A stretch of 61,002 nt of DNA from Anaerolineales bacterium UBA2181 (GCA_002328075.1 DCVT01000062.1:225840-286841); one strand, 5' to 3'. Counted from the first letter of the stretch, positions 7,783-17,124 are shown. The notes: generated from the letters alone by a model not told the origin. Program-made: numbers and translations.

Positions 7783-8945
7783 GCCACCCCCTCCAGTATC
7801 TGCCGGCAGTCATCGGCGGTGGCCGGCCGCGGGTTGTTGGGCAGTAGAACCATGCGCGCCGCTTCCTGGGCCATCGACGTCAGGTCCGGGTTGTGGATGT
7901 TGAGCTGGCTCAGCCGGGTCGGCAAGTTCAGATCTGCAAGCCAGACGTTCACCCGCTCTGCCACCTCCGCATCGCGGATGGAGGCCGGCATGCCCAACGC
8001 CTCCAGCAGGGGCTCGCGCTTGGCGCCGAGCGCCGGGAGGTTGTATTCCAGACCGGCCGCCAGCAGGAGGCCGACGCACAGGCCGTGGTGAAGCGCGTAA
8101 CGCCCGGCGATCGGGCCGGCCAGCGAGTGGATGATCCCCAGGCCGCTCTGGTCGAAGGCCAGGCCGGCCATCACGCTGGCCGCGAGCATCTCTTCCCGCG
8201 CCCGGAGGTCGTTTCCCTGGCGGGTGGCGCAGGGCAGGTTTCGCCAGGCGCGGCGCAGGGCGTCCAGCGCCAACGCGTCGGTGATCGGGTTGGCGCGGCG
8301 GCCGACGAATGCTTCCAGGGCATGCCCCACCACGTCGACCCCGGTGGCAGCCGTCAGGTGGGCCGGCAGGCTAAGGGTCAGCGCCGGGTCCAGCACGGCG
8401 GCCCGGGCAAACAGGTACGGGCTGCGCACCCCTCGTTTCGAGTGCGTCTCGTCGTCCTCGATGACGGTCACCTGGGTCACCTCGCTGCCGGTGCCGGCGG
8501 TCGTCGGCACGGCGATGAGAGGTATATGTTGGGCCGCCTGGGTGATGGGTCTGTCGCCCCACTGAAAATCGGCATACCGTCCGCCGTGGGTCAGGAGCAG
8601 TCCCACCGCCTTGCCCACATCGATGACGCTGCCGCCGCCCAGCGCCACCAGCGCCTGAGCGTCGGCCGCCAGCGCCACTGCCAGCGCCGCCTCCACGTCG
8701 CGCACCGTCGGGTTGCCTCTGACCTGGGCAAAGACAGACACCTGGAAACCTGCAGCGGTCAGCGACCCGGTTATCTGGTCAACCAGCCCAACCGCCGCCA
8801 GTCCCGGGTCGCTGATCAACAGGATGCGCGAAGCGGCGGGCAGCGGGCTCGCCGACCGAGCCCTTTCGGTGAGCGCCGCGCGAAGCGCCGCCGCCGCCGG
8901 CTGGCCAAAGATCACCTTGACCGGAGAGTAGAAACTGAATTCCAT
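7779..8945 (-). CDS. Iron-containing alcohol dehydrogenase
   Basis: A 388-residue group III (iron-activated) dehydrogenase interconverting an alcohol and an aldehyde or ketone with NAD(P)H. The coenzyme loop GGGSVIDVGKA and the TTAGTGSEVT motif are intact. The metal ligands lie in GVDVVGHALEAF (Asp and His), in IIHSLAGPI (His) and in ALHHG (His). The ATG at 8945 follows AAGGAG by 5 bases. It is the first enzyme gene after the XRE-cupin regulator and overlaps the amidotransferase gene. The substrate cannot be read from the sequence. Confidence 0.9.
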   Translation of the reverse strand: MEFSFYSPVKVIFGQPAAAALRAALTERARSASPLPAASRILLISDPGLAAVGLVDQITGSLTAAGFQVSVFAQVRGNPTVRDVEAALAVALAADAQALVALGGGSVIDVGKAVGLLLTHGGRYADFQWGDRPITQAAQHIPLIAVPTTAGTGSEVTQVTVIEDDETHSKRGVRSPYLFARAAVLDPALTLSLPAHLTAATGVDVVGHALEAFVGRRANPITDALALDALRRAWRNLPCATRQGNDLRAREEMLAASVMAGLAFDQSGLGIIHSLAGPIAGRYALHHGLCVGLLLAAGLEYNLPALGAKREPLLEALGMPASIRDAEVAERVNVWLADLNLPTRLSQLNIHNPDLTSMAQEAARMVLLPNNPRPATADDCRQILEGVA

Positions 8946-9002
8946 CGCCGCTCCTTACCTCATCTCATGCCACCACCGTACTCTGTCTTGTGTCTGGGGC
9001 GC

Positions 9003-9551
9003 TCAGAATACCGGCGGCGTGATCACAGAGATAAAGCGCACCGTCTGGCCCCCTCGGGGCGCCATGCCCCGCAGCATCATCCCTTCAAAGCAGACGGTAT
9101 CCCCGGGGCCGAGCAGGTGACTCTCATGACCCAGGCAAATCTCCAGTTGGCCCTCCAGCACGTAGATAAACTCCTCGGTCGTGTCGCCAAAGCCGGCAAC
9201 GGCGCCCGGGTCGCCCGGTTCCCACTCGGTGATAAAGGCTTCCAGCCGCTGGCTGGTACGGGGGGTCAGCAACTGGAAGGCCAGCGCCGGCCCTGACGAC
9301 GGCCAGCTGATGCGGGTTCGCTCGTGATGCCTGACCACCGGGCTCCTGGCCTCCGGCTGGAGCAGGAAATGAAACACGGGCACCTCCAGGGCCTGGCTGA
9401 TCCTGAACAGCGAGTCAATGGATGGGCTGGTCACACCGCGCTCCACCTGACTGACAAAGCTGGCGGTGATCCCGGCGCGCTGGGCCAGTTCGCTCTGGTT
9501 CAGGCGCAGCTCTTTGCGCCGGGCGCGAATTCGGTCTCCCAGGTTCATCAT
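9003..9551 (-). CDS. XRE-family regulator with C-terminal cupin (PuuR/MerR-like XRE-cupin)
   Basis: A 182-residue DNA-binding regulator. An N-terminal helix-turn-helix (LNQSELAQRAGITASFVSQV, about residues 17-36) is joined to a cupin barrel (EEFIYVLEGQLEICLG, then LLGPGDTVCFEG) that could sense a small molecule. It heads the leftward operon and faces a divergent promoter for the PLP enzyme, the usual setting for a local regulator. A close relative lies at 26328-26867 with the same ending (RFISVITPP.F). The ATG at 9551 follows AAGGA. Confidence 0.88.
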   Translation of the reverse strand: MMNLGDRIRARRKELRLNQSELAQRAGITASFVSQVERGVTSPSIDSLFRISQALEVPVFHFLLQPEARSPVVRHHERTRISWPSSGPALAFQLLTPRTSQRLEAFITEWEPGDPGAVAGFGDTTEEFIYVLEGQLEICLGHESHLLGPGDTVCFEGMMLRGMAPRGGQTVRFISVITPPVF

Positions 9552-9580
9552 GCTTTTTCCTTGGCCACGAGGCCGGGCCT

Positions 9581-9609
9581 TTTGTATCAGATATGGTTGC
9601 GGCTGTCAA
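9581..9609 (-). promoter_or_regulatory. Promoter of XRE-cupin/Fe-ADH operon
   Basis: On the minus strand TTGACA (9609-9604), a 17-base spacer and TACAAA (9586-9581). It lies 30 bases before the regulator ATG. Confidence 0.7.
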
Positions 9610-9698
9610 CAGTCAATTAAACAGAAGGTAAAGATTAGAGTGTTGCTGTACGAAAATATAACTCAGGCTTTAGTTTGATATATTAATTCCAGTTTTAC

Positions 9699-9727
9699 TT
9701 GAATTCGGGCCATGGATGTGGTACAAT
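9699..9727 (+). promoter_or_regulatory. Promoter of PLP enzyme/MttB-like operon
   Basis: TTGAAT at 9699-9704, a 17-base spacer and TACAAT at 9722-9727, with a start near 9733. It diverges from the regulator promoter; the AT-rich 90 bases between them are the likely operator area. Confidence 0.7.
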
Positions 9728-9769
9728 GACCATCGCGTACGAGCCCAGTGGAAAAAGGAGTGTGCCTGC

Positions 9770-11032
9770 ATGGCCAAATGGGAGACTCGAGAGGACTCGG
9801 TTAACTCGGAAATCCGGCGGCCCGACCCCCGCTACCTGGACAAAGGACTGACCACCCAATGCGTGCACGCCGGCGAGCGGTGGCCGGAGGCGAGGGTGTG
9901 GACCCCGAACACGCCCATCTATCGCTCGACCACCTACTTTTACGATTGCGCCGAGGAACTGGACGATCGGCTGTTCAACCGGGAGCCGGGCTATATCTAT
10001 ACGCGCGGCGGGAACCCGACCCAATCGGCCCTGGAGCGCGCCCTGTCCACGCTGGAGCGCGCCGACGCCACCCGGGTCTGCGCGTCGGGCATGGCGGCGG
10101 TCCACCTGGCCCTGGTGGCAGCCGGCGCCGGGCCGGGCCGGCCCGTTCTGTGCAGCGCCGATGTGTACGGCAGCGTCTTTACCCTGGTGCAGAACATCTT
10201 GCCCGGGTTGGGGGCGCCCACCCGGCTGGCGGACCTGGCGGATCTCCACCGGCTCGAGCAGCTAATGATGGAGGTCAAGCCCGCCATCGTCTGTTTTGAG
10301 GTCATCACCAACCCCATGACCAAGATCATTGATGCGCCGGCAGTCATCGAGATGGCCCATCGCCACGGCGCGGTGGTCATTGTGGACAGCACCTACACAA
10401 CCCCCTATCTGCTGCGGCCGTTGGAGCACGGGGCGGACTATGTCACACACAGCCTCAGCAAGTACCTCTCGGGCCATGGAGATGTACTTGGTGGGTCGGT
10501 CAGTTGTCACCGACGCGATTATGATCACCTGCTCTTCACTGCCATCCAGATCGGAGCGACCCTCAGCCCTCAGGACTGCTGGCTGGTGCAGCGAGGGCTC
10601 AAGACCTTTTCCCTGCGCATCGCGCGGCAGTGTGAGAGCGCGCTCCAGGTGGCCCGCCACCTGGAGACCCATCCCCTGGTCGATCGGATCTGGTATGCCG
10701 GGCTGCCCAACCATCCCCAACACGAGACAGCCAGGCGGCTGTTTCCCCAAGGGAGATATGGGGCTATGCTCAACTTTGACGTGGCCAACTGCCAGACCAG
10801 GGAGCAGGTCTTTGCTTTTCTGGATGCGCTTCAGATCATTCTGCCAGCCACCTCGCTGGGCGACGTCTACTCGCTGATCGTCAACCCCGCTCGCTCCACC
10901 CACAACTGGCTCAACCAGGAGGAGAAATCCGCGATGGGCATCGGCCCCGGCACCTTTCGCATGTCGGTGGGCATCGAAGAACCCGAGGATCTGATAGAGG
11001 ACTTGGATCGGGCCCTGGCCGCCTGTCAGTGA
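9770..11032 (+). CDS. Cys/Met-metabolism PLP-dependent enzyme (trans-sulfuration family)
   Basis: A 420-residue fold-type I PLP enzyme of the cystathionine gamma-synthase / methionine gamma-lyase family. The PLP lysine is Lys231 in HSLSKYLSGHGD, and VDSTYTTPYLLRPLEHGADYV holds the cofactor aspartate region. The YTRGGNPTQSALE motif is also typical. The ATG at 9770 follows AAGGAG; an upstream ATG at 9716 would precede the predicted transcription start. It is followed after 43 bases by an MttB-like methyltransferase, which hints at release or transfer of methyl or sulfur groups. Whether it is a lyase or a synthase cannot be told. Confidence 0.85.
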   Translation: MAKWETREDSVNSEIRRPDPRYLDKGLTTQCVHAGERWPEARVWTPNTPIYRSTTYFYDCAEELDDRLFNREPGYIYTRGGNPTQSALERALSTLERADATRVCASGMAAVHLALVAAGAGPGRPVLCSADVYGSVFTLVQNILPGLGAPTRLADLADLHRLEQLMMEVKPAIVCFEVITNPMTKIIDAPAVIEMAHRHGAVVIVDSTYTTPYLLRPLEHGADYVTHSLSKYLSGHGDVLGGSVSCHRRDYDHLLFTAIQIGATLSPQDCWLVQRGLKTFSLRIARQCESALQVARHLETHPLVDRIWYAGLPNHPQHETARRLFPQGRYGAMLNFDVANCQTREQVFAFLDALQIILPATSLGDVYSLIVNPARSTHNWLNQEEKSAMGIGPGTFRMSVGIEEPEDLIEDLDRALAACQ

Positions 11033-11075
11033 CCGCCCCGCCAACAGGGTCCGCATTTTCCAGAAGGAGACCAAC

Positions 11076-12509
11076 ATGATCGAGACACACGGCCAGCGAC
11101 AGACCAGCGCGCACTATGCGCGACTGGGTAGCCAGGAATGCGAGCGCATCCACCGGGCAAGCATCGAGATCGTGGAGCAGGTGGGCGTCCAGGTGCATGA
11201 CCAAGCGGCACTGAACTTGCTGGTCAAGGGTGGAGGCCGCTCTGAGGGCATCGTGGTGCGCATTCCGGAACGCATGGTGCTGCAGGCCCTGGCAGTGGCG
11301 CCCAAGAACCTGACCTTGTTCGACCAAAAGGGGGCCATCGCCATCCGCGCCCAGGGGCACAACAGCTACTATGGCGGCGGGTCCGACTGCCTGCAGGTGC
11401 TCGACCATCGGACGGGGCAACGGCGGCTGGCGATGCTGGAGGATGTGGTCCAGGCGCTAACGGTGCAGGACGCACTGTCTGAGTTTAGCTTTGTGATGTC
11501 GGCGTTTCTGCCTTCCGATGTGGATCCCCGCATCTATGACCGCTACCAGATGGAGGTGATGCTCAACCACTCGACCAAACCCATCGTCTTTGTCTCGCCC
11601 GATTTTGACGGCTGCCGTCTGGCGATCGAGATGGCGGAGATCGTGGCCGGCGGCCCGGACGCCTTTCAGCGCCGCCCCTTTGCCACCTGCTACATCAATG
11701 TCACCGACGGCCTGATTGCCAATCAGGAGGCCCTGCAAAAGTGCATGTACCTGGCGGGCAAAGGCCTGCCGCAGCTGTACATACCGCTGGGCAACGGCCC
11801 GCACAGCGTGGGCGGGAACACCGCGTTTCAGTACGCCGGCGTGCTGTTGGGGGTAGTGCTGGCCCAATTGGTGCGCGAGGGCTCCCCGGTTGCCGTGCCG
11901 GGGTGGGGCGGCGGGCTGATCAACCTGAAGACCATGGCCGGCTCCTATGGCATGGCGGATCGGCAGGGGCTGGCGCTGGCGATGGGGCACTATTACGGGC
12001 TGCCCACCTTTGGCATGGCCGGCTGCACCGATTCCAAGGTGCTGGACGTCCAGACTGGGGCCGAGATTGCGTTCAGCCTGCTGCTGCAGACCCTCGAGGG
12101 GGGTCATATCATCCATGATCTGGGCTTTATGGACTCGGGCATGCAGGGTTCGCTGCCTCTGATGGCCATCTGCAACGACTGGGTGCAGTGGATCCGCCAC
12201 GCGACTGCCGGTGTGGATGTCACCCACGAGGGATTGGCGCTGGACGTCGTCCACCAGTTGGGACCGACCGGCGACTATCTCTCTCATCCCCACACGCTGG
12301 CCCACTGCCGGGATGGCTGCTACCCCCGGCTGGTGGACATGGCGACCCACTCCCGCTGGGTGGAGCAGGGCCAGCTGGACATGGCGCAGCGGGCGGCCAG
12401 CTGGGTGGAACGCATTCTTGAGGAGCACCAGGTGGAACCGCTGCCGCCCGACGTCCAGCGTGATGTTCACGCGGTGGTCGAGCGAGAGGCGCGCCGGGTG
12501 GAACGCTGA
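11076..12509 (+). CDS. MttB-superfamily (trimethylamine:corrinoid-type) methyltransferase, non-pyrrolysine
   Basis: A 477-residue TIM-barrel protein of the MttB superfamily, which moves a methyl group from a quaternary or tertiary amine to a corrinoid protein. Family landmarks include NSYYGGGSDC, PIVFVSPDFDGC, NVTDGLIANQEAL and ADRQGLALAMGHYYGLPTFG. There is no in-frame TAG, so it is a non-pyrrolysine member. Characterised members of that group act on glycine betaine, proline betaine, carnitine or gamma-butyrobetaine. The ATG follows AGAAGGAG. No corrinoid protein gene is adjacent, so it must use one from elsewhere. The substrate is not deducible. Confidence 0.85.
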   Translation: MIETHGQRQTSAHYARLGSQECERIHRASIEIVEQVGVQVHDQAALNLLVKGGGRSEGIVVRIPERMVLQALAVAPKNLTLFDQKGAIAIRAQGHNSYYGGGSDCLQVLDHRTGQRRLAMLEDVVQALTVQDALSEFSFVMSAFLPSDVDPRIYDRYQMEVMLNHSTKPIVFVSPDFDGCRLAIEMAEIVAGGPDAFQRRPFATCYINVTDGLIANQEALQKCMYLAGKGLPQLYIPLGNGPHSVGGNTAFQYAGVLLGVVLAQLVREGSPVAVPGWGGGLINLKTMAGSYGMADRQGLALAMGHYYGLPTFGMAGCTDSKVLDVQTGAEIAFSLLLQTLEGGHIIHDLGFMDSGMQGSLPLMAICNDWVQWIRHATAGVDVTHEGLALDVVHQLGPTGDYLSHPHTLAHCRDGCYPRLVDMATHSRWVEQGQLDMAQRAASWVERILEEHQVEPLPPDVQRDVHAVVEREARRVER

Positions 12510-12592
12510 GGTCGCCGCGGCATCTCGGCTGACTGCGGCCAGTTGGCCCCCACGGCAAGCCATCCAGGTAACTGCCGCAGCGAGGCCTGCGA

Positions 12593-13546
12593 TCAGCCTG
12601 GGTCGAGCGGCGCCCTGAGTTTTCTCAGGTAGAAGGTGTGCCCCCGGTGTTCAGCCTCCACCAGCTCGCCGCGCGCGAGCAGCTGGCTGACCACCGACCA
12701 TTCCGAGTTCGCCCGGGTCAGAAACTCGCTCACTGCGTCCTGCCGCATCGGATGCACCGCGGTGATGCTGAGCAGATCCTGCTCCACATGGCCGGTATAA
12801 GCAAATGCATTCCCTTCGTAACCAATCAGGTACTCGACCCGGTCAACGTGATTGGCCAGGATCTGGTACGCACGGTTGATCACCAACTCGTCCGGGCCTT
12901 GTGCCCACGTTTCGGCCGGAGGACGTGTGGGGATGGAGAGGTAGGCGCGTTTCGGCCTCAGGCGGCCCAGAAAACGGGCCACCGCCTCCAGTTCGCGCTC
13001 GCCGTCGTTCACCCCGGCAACGAGCATGGTCTCGGTCACGAGTTCGCCGCCAAAGGCCCCGGCAAACGCGATCGCGCCCTCCAGAATCGACGACAGGTTC
13101 AGGGTTCTTTGCGGCCGGTTAATCCGCCGCCACACGGCTTCGTCCACTGCGTCCAGTTTGAGCGACACCCAGTCCGCGCTGCCGAGCTCCTCTCGCACAT
13201 CCGAACGCCCGATCAGGGATGCGTTGGTGATGACGGCAACCGGCAGGTGAAGCTGCTTCAGGAGCGCAATCTCCTGGCCAAGGTGGATGTCCAGGGTGGG
13301 CTCACCATCCGGCACAAAGGCGAGATAATCCACCATCTGTCCGCTCTTTTGTGCTCTGCCCAGCTTTTCCTGAACCGAGTTCACGACCTCGTCCGGTGGA
13401 TAGAACGCGGCGCGTTGCGTCCGCATCTTGAGAGTTCGCCCCAACTGGCAGTAGACACAGGCGTAGCTGCAGATCTTGGGCGGGATGTTGTTGATTCCCA
13501 GGCTGCGCCCTAACCGACGGGAGGGAACGGGTCCGAAGGCGATCAT
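12593..13546 (-). CDS. Radical SAM protein (COG0731-like)
   Basis: A 317-residue radical S-adenosylmethionine protein. Cys26-x3-Cys30-x2-Cys33 (CSYACVYC) binds the 4Fe-4S cluster, and VPDGEPTLD is the GEP-type SAM-binding motif. The N-terminal FGPVPSRRLGRSLGINNIPP is typical of the COG0731 group, a branch related to wyosine-base enzymes but usually of unknown target in bacteria. A C-terminal winged-helix-like region (about residues 240-310) follows the barrel. The ATG has AGGAGG 8 bases upstream. It stands alone between convergent and co-directional neighbours. Confidence 0.82.
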   Translation of the reverse strand: MIAFGPVPSRRLGRSLGINNIPPKICSYACVYCQLGRTLKMRTQRAAFYPPDEVVNSVQEKLGRAQKSGQMVDYLAFVPDGEPTLDIHLGQEIALLKQLHLPVAVITNASLIGRSDVREELGSADWVSLKLDAVDEAVWRRINRPQRTLNLSSILEGAIAFAGAFGGELVTETMLVAGVNDGERELEAVARFLGRLRPKRAYLSIPTRPPAETWAQGPDELVINRAYQILANHVDRVEYLIGYEGNAFAYTGHVEQDLLSITAVHPMRQDAVSEFLTRANSEWSVVSQLLARGELVEAEHRGHTFYLRKLRAPLDPG

Positions 13547-13635
13547 GGAAGCATCCTCCTTTGTATCATGTACCTGGCAGCGAGCTTCATTCGCCGGGGT
13601 TGCTCAGGCCACCCCGAGACTCGGGTTTGTCGGAT

Positions 13636-14907
13636 TCATCCATCGAGACGCGCCAGCGGTTTCACTTTCAGATGCAGCGTTTCACGGGTAAAGGCCAGCA
13701 GCGGCAAGCGCAGGCAGACGTCAATCCCGATGGCTGCCAGGAACACGTACTGCGGGCCGACGTGCTCCCAGATCAACCCGGCGATGATGGGAGCAGGAAT
13801 GCTCACCAGACCGCGCACCAGGCCGACGACGCCGATCCAACGCCCCATTTGAGCCGGAGGCATGACCTCGGCCGCCATGGAGGAGGCGAGGCCGATTCCG
13901 ATGCTGTTGAAACCAAACAGCAGGCCGTACAGCAACAAGCAGACTGAGGTGCTTGCGCTGGCCTTGGGCGCCAGGATCAGGACCAGATTGGCTACATAGC
14001 CCAGCGGCGCGATGGCAAAGAGCAGCTTTTTGCGACCATGTCGGTCGGCGAGCCGGCCGAGGGGGATGGCGGCCAACATGGGGACCAGCATGGTGGTCAT
14101 GCCGATGCCGCCGAGGACGAACTCGTTGGCTCCCTTGTACTCGTGCGCAAACAGGGGCATGTAGGGTTGGGCCACCGTCCAGGGCAGTTCCATCAAACCC
14201 ATCACCACCATCAGACGCACCACATCGGGGCCCTGCTTAAAGACCTGCGCAAAGCCCTCCAGAACCCGGCGGCCATCGGCCGGCACGTTTGGGGCCCGCG
14301 TGGCGGTCAGCCGCGTGAGCAGTAGCACCAGTATGGCGGCAAAGAGGAGCGCCTGGATGGCAAAGAGGGGGCGAAGGCCTTCCAGGCGGATACCACCAAA
14401 CCGCGAGATGAGCCAGGCGGCCAGCAAGGGTGCGAGGATGGCGACCGGAGAGGCCAGCGTCCGGCAGAGACCACGTCCCGTGGCCCGACTCTCGTTGGGC
14501 AGCTCTGCCGCGCAGGTGACCGTACAGGCGGTACACACAATGCGCGATCCCAGGTAGTAGATGATCACAGCCGCATAGAGCCACATCCAATCCGGGGCCG
14601 TCAGGTAGAGCAGGCTGGATGCTGCCAGCATCACGCTCCCAAGCAGGAACACGTTTTTCAGGCTGTAATAGTCGATGAACCAGCCGGCGGGCAACGAGGC
14701 CAGGCTGCCGACCGCATTGCCTACGCTCTGGAGCGATCCCAGTTGCACCGGGTTGGCCCCGAGCAACGTGGCATAGAGCGAGCCATACTGCGTGGTGAGG
14801 TTGGTGGCCAACCCGTGCAGCGTCCGGCGCACCAACATGACCTTAAAGTTGTGGGTCTGGCGTTGCGTGAAAGCCAGAGTGCGCCGGACAAGTTGGTGCA
14901 GGTGCAT
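13636..14907 (-). CDS. Major facilitator superfamily transporter
   Basis: A 423-residue membrane protein with about 12 hydrophobic segments. The GWFIDYYSLKNVFLLGS loop and the matching IPLGRLADRHGRKKLLF loop are the duplicated MFS motif A between TM2-3 and TM8-9. The N-terminus is longer than usual and amphipathic. The type resembles drug or metabolite exporters, but no substrate can be assigned. The ATG at 14907 follows GAGGT by 8 bases. Confidence 0.85.
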   Translation of the reverse strand: MHLHQLVRRTLAFTQRQTHNFKVMLVRRTLHGLATNLTTQYGSLYATLLGANPVQLGSLQSVGNAVGSLASLPAGWFIDYYSLKNVFLLGSVMLAASSLLYLTAPDWMWLYAAVIIYYLGSRIVCTACTVTCAAELPNESRATGRGLCRTLASPVAILAPLLAAWLISRFGGIRLEGLRPLFAIQALLFAAILVLLLTRLTATRAPNVPADGRRVLEGFAQVFKQGPDVVRLMVVMGLMELPWTVAQPYMPLFAHEYKGANEFVLGGIGMTTMLVPMLAAIPLGRLADRHGRKKLLFAIAPLGYVANLVLILAPKASASTSVCLLLYGLLFGFNSIGIGLASSMAAEVMPPAQMGRWIGVVGLVRGLVSIPAPIIAGLIWEHVGPQYVFLAAIGIDVCLRLPLLAFTRETLHLKVKPLARLDG

Positions 14908-15137
14908 CGGCTGCTACCTCTTTTCTGCTCGTTCAGGATAGGGTCGCGCGCTGTGCTGTACAACCCAACGGCGCAGGCCAAGGGTGTGCTGCCGGCGGGT
15001 TCACGATTGCCGCAGGAGCTACCTGGAACCGCGATGGTACAGAACCGGTCGCCACGGCGATGGCCAATCGTCTTTCCTCCCGGCCCGACCCCAGGTCGCG
15101 TGGCAGATGGGGCGGTGCTCCGGTTCGCCTGACGGCG
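14908..15137. other. Short intergenic region, nothing recognised
   Basis: Separates the MFS gene from the CGGC protein gene. I see no promoter consensus or conserved motif. Confidence 0.4.
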
Positions 15138-15575
15138 TCAATCGTACGCCTGACGTGTTTCCCGGTCGGTTACCACGCCCTCAATAAGCTGCTGCCACCG
15201 GGCGGACTGCCAGGTGCCCAATTCGCCGTGGGTCGTAAAGTAGTTCTGGGGGATTGGGTGGGTGCCCACCACGACCTCCAGGCCGTATTTGGCCGGGATG
15301 AAATCGCAAAAGGCCTGCAAACGCGGGCAGGGTGGGTAGCCGACCACCAGGCCGGTTGCCAGATGGATCACCTCGGCCCCGTTCCTTTTCATCTCGGCCG
15401 GGGCATATTCGACATTGCCGCCGGGACACCCCCCGCAGGTGGTATAGCCCACCAGCTCAACATCCTCGTCCCGGTACCGGGCGAACGCCCCTTCCCGGTT
15501 TCGCAAAGAACGCAAACATTTGCCCCCGGCACACGTGTGATATCGGTTACAGATGATGATCCCTATCTTTTTCAT
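15138..15575 (-). CDS. CGGC-domain protein (predicted metal binding)
   Basis: A 145-residue protein of the CGGC family. The name motif is present as TTCGGCPGGN at about residues 46-55, preceded by ICNRYHTCAGGKC near the N-terminus. A further YPPCPRLQAFCDFI segment gives six or more conserved cysteines. The family is common in anaerobes and probably binds metal; its function is not known. It is followed leftward by the MFS gene after about 230 bases. Confidence 0.8.
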   Translation of the reverse strand: MKKIGIIICNRYHTCAGGKCLRSLRNREGAFARYRDEDVELVGYTTCGGCPGGNVEYAPAEMKRNGAEVIHLATGLVVGYPPCPRLQAFCDFIPAKYGLEVVVGTHPIPQNYFTTHGELGTWQSARWQQLIEGVVTDRETRQAYD

Positions 15576-15839
15576 CTCAACTCATGTTCCTCATACCGTT
15601 CTTTGGCTGTCTCCTCGCATCATGGTCAACAGCGTTTTTCCAGGCATGTGACGGAAGGGGCTCCCTCGCCCGCTGCGGGCAGAACGCCCGCTACACGACC
15701 TTTCCGGCACGCTCCTCACGCGATGGCGCCATGTTCCCAGCAGGGTGCGCAACTCCGATCCGTCACACTGCCTTGATAGTAGCCGACTAGATGCATTTGG
15801 TCAATTGACGTTTAGCAGCCAATCTGCTGCTTTTCGCCC
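15576..15839. other. Intergenic region, no gene recognised
   Basis: Between the divergent CGGC gene and the NifX-like cluster. No supportable frame is present; it ends at the promoter described at 15840. Confidence 0.4.
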
Positions 15840-15890
15840 TTGACAAGCCCACTATTGTCGATTAGCATATAGTGGCAAGATGCATATAGT
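15840..15890 (+). promoter_or_regulatory. Promoter with repeated GCATATAGT boxes upstream of NifX-like cluster
   Basis: TTGACA (15840-15845), a 17-base spacer and TAGCAT (15863-15868). The nine-base box GCATATAGT occurs twice, at 15865-15873 and 15882-15890, overlapping the -10 and the predicted start. An ACTAT/ATAGT inverted pair (15851-15855, 15869-15873) shares part of the first box. This looks like a regulator site controlling the downstream metal/Fe-S genes. Confidence 0.5.
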
Positions 15891-16054
15891 TTCGACCTAT
15901 GAAAGCGCGTAATGCCTACTGGTCATCGGCGGAGGCCAATCGGAAACGGCGCCCAAGCTTGACCCAGGCACATCGACAGGAAGTTTGCCGCGCTGACCTG
16001 GAGGGACGGCCGGTTGCGGCTCAAAACGCAAATGGAAAGGAAGGGGTTTGACTG

Positions 16055-16717
16055 ATGAAAATTGTGGTCTCTGCGCAAGGTGATAGGTTGGATTCTCCCG
16101 CCAGTCCGGTCTTTGGCCGGTGCCCGACATATATACTGGTGGATAGCGAGACGATGGAGTTTGAGGCCCTGCCCAACCCGGCGATGAATCAGGGTGGGGG
16201 CGCCGGCATCCAGGCGGCTCAATTCGTGGTGGGCCTGGGCGCCCAGGCAGTGCTCAGTGGCAATCTGGGGCCGAATGCCTTTGACGTCCTGCAGGCAGCG
16301 GGTGTCCGAAACTACCAGGTTCCGGAGGGCACGGTCCGTCAGGCGGTGGAGGCGTTCAAGGCCGGACGCGTTCAACCGATGGGGGGCGCCAACGTGGCTG
16401 CCTATGCCGGCATGGGCGGTGGAGCTGCCATGGGCGGTGGCCGTGGCACGGGCCGTGGCATGGGCCGTGGTATGGGCGGTGGAGCCGGCATGGGTGGTGG
16501 CCGTGGCATGGGCCGTGGCATGGGCCAGGGTATGGGCGGTGGCATGGGGCGCGGTGCGGGCGTGAACGTCCCGGTTCAGGCAGCGACGCCGCCCAAAGCG
16601 GCCCCCGAGGCTCCCGCCGAATCAGAATTGGCGCAGCTCCGCAAATCGCTCGTGAGCCTGCAGCAGCAGTTGGCCGACACCATGGAACGAATTGAAAGAC
16701 TGGAGACCAGGAGGTAG
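16055..16717 (+). CDS. NifX/NifB-type (dinitrogenase FeMo-cofactor-like) domain protein with Gly-Met repeats and coiled coil
   Basis: A 220-residue protein in three parts. Residues 1-110 are a NifX/NifB C-terminal-like domain of the MTH1175 type (MKIVVSAQGD start, then a QAAQFVVGLGAQAVLSG segment). Residues about 117-170 are a low-complexity run of GMGGG, GRGMG and GMGRG units. Residues about 180-220 form a predicted coiled coil (LAQLRKSLVSLQQQLADTME). The first domain carries metal clusters in nif systems, but no nif genes are present here. The neighbours (zinc ribbon, NifU-like scaffold) suggest a role in Fe-S or metal handling. The ATG follows GGAAGGGG. Confidence 0.82.
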   Translation: MKIVVSAQGDRLDSPASPVFGRCPTYILVDSETMEFEALPNPAMNQGGGAGIQAAQFVVGLGAQAVLSGNLGPNAFDVLQAAGVRNYQVPEGTVRQAVEAFKAGRVQPMGGANVAAYAGMGGGAAMGGGRGTGRGMGRGMGGGAGMGGGRGMGRGMGQGMGGGMGRGAGVNVPVQAATPPKAAPEAPAESELAQLRKSLVSLQQQLADTMERIERLETRR

Positions 16718-16917
16718 ACGCGGCGTTTGCCGGCGTCAGGGGAAAATAAGAACGGATAACGGATTATGTAGCGCGGTCGGTCCGCGCTTGGGAGATTACC
16801 CGTACGTTGTCTTGGCCGCTCTCGACCAAGAGCAGGTTGTGGACGGCTGCGAGGTGCATGACTGTTCTTTCGGAGCCACGAGCCAGGACAGGCGTCCGGC
16901 TGAAAGGAGATGAGACG

Positions 16918-17124
16918 ATGGGTCGAGGTGAAAAACAGGGCGGGGGCCGCGGCGCGAACCGCGGTGAGGGTCAGGGTCCTGGCCGCATGGGGGGCTCGAA
17001 AGCCGGTGGGTCGGGCGGCGATTGCATCTGCCCCAAATGCGGCAGCCGGCTGCCCCATCAGGTTGGGCAACCATGTTGCGATGTCAAATGCCCACGGTGT
17101 GGCGCCAACATGACGCGGGAATAA
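16918..17124 (+). CDS. Small Gly-rich zinc-ribbon protein
   Basis: A 68-residue protein. The first half is rich in Gly, Arg and Lys; the second half has CICPKCG and VKCPRCG, a four-cysteine ribbon with an additional CC pair between them. Such short proteins accompany NifX-like proteins in anaerobes. The ATG at 16918 has AAAGGAG 8 bases upstream, which fixes the start. The gene lies 200 bases after the NifX-like gene and 67 bases before the NifU-like gene, so the three are likely co-transcribed. Confidence 0.7.
   Translation: MGRGEKQGGGRGANRGEGQGPGRMGGSKAGGSGGDCICPKCGSRLPHQVGQPCCDVKCPRCGANMTRE

Noticed and set aside
16400..16560. Short GC-rich repeats as a possible regulatory repeat array
   Set aside because: They lie inside the NifX-like gene and encode Gly-Met-Arg units in frame.
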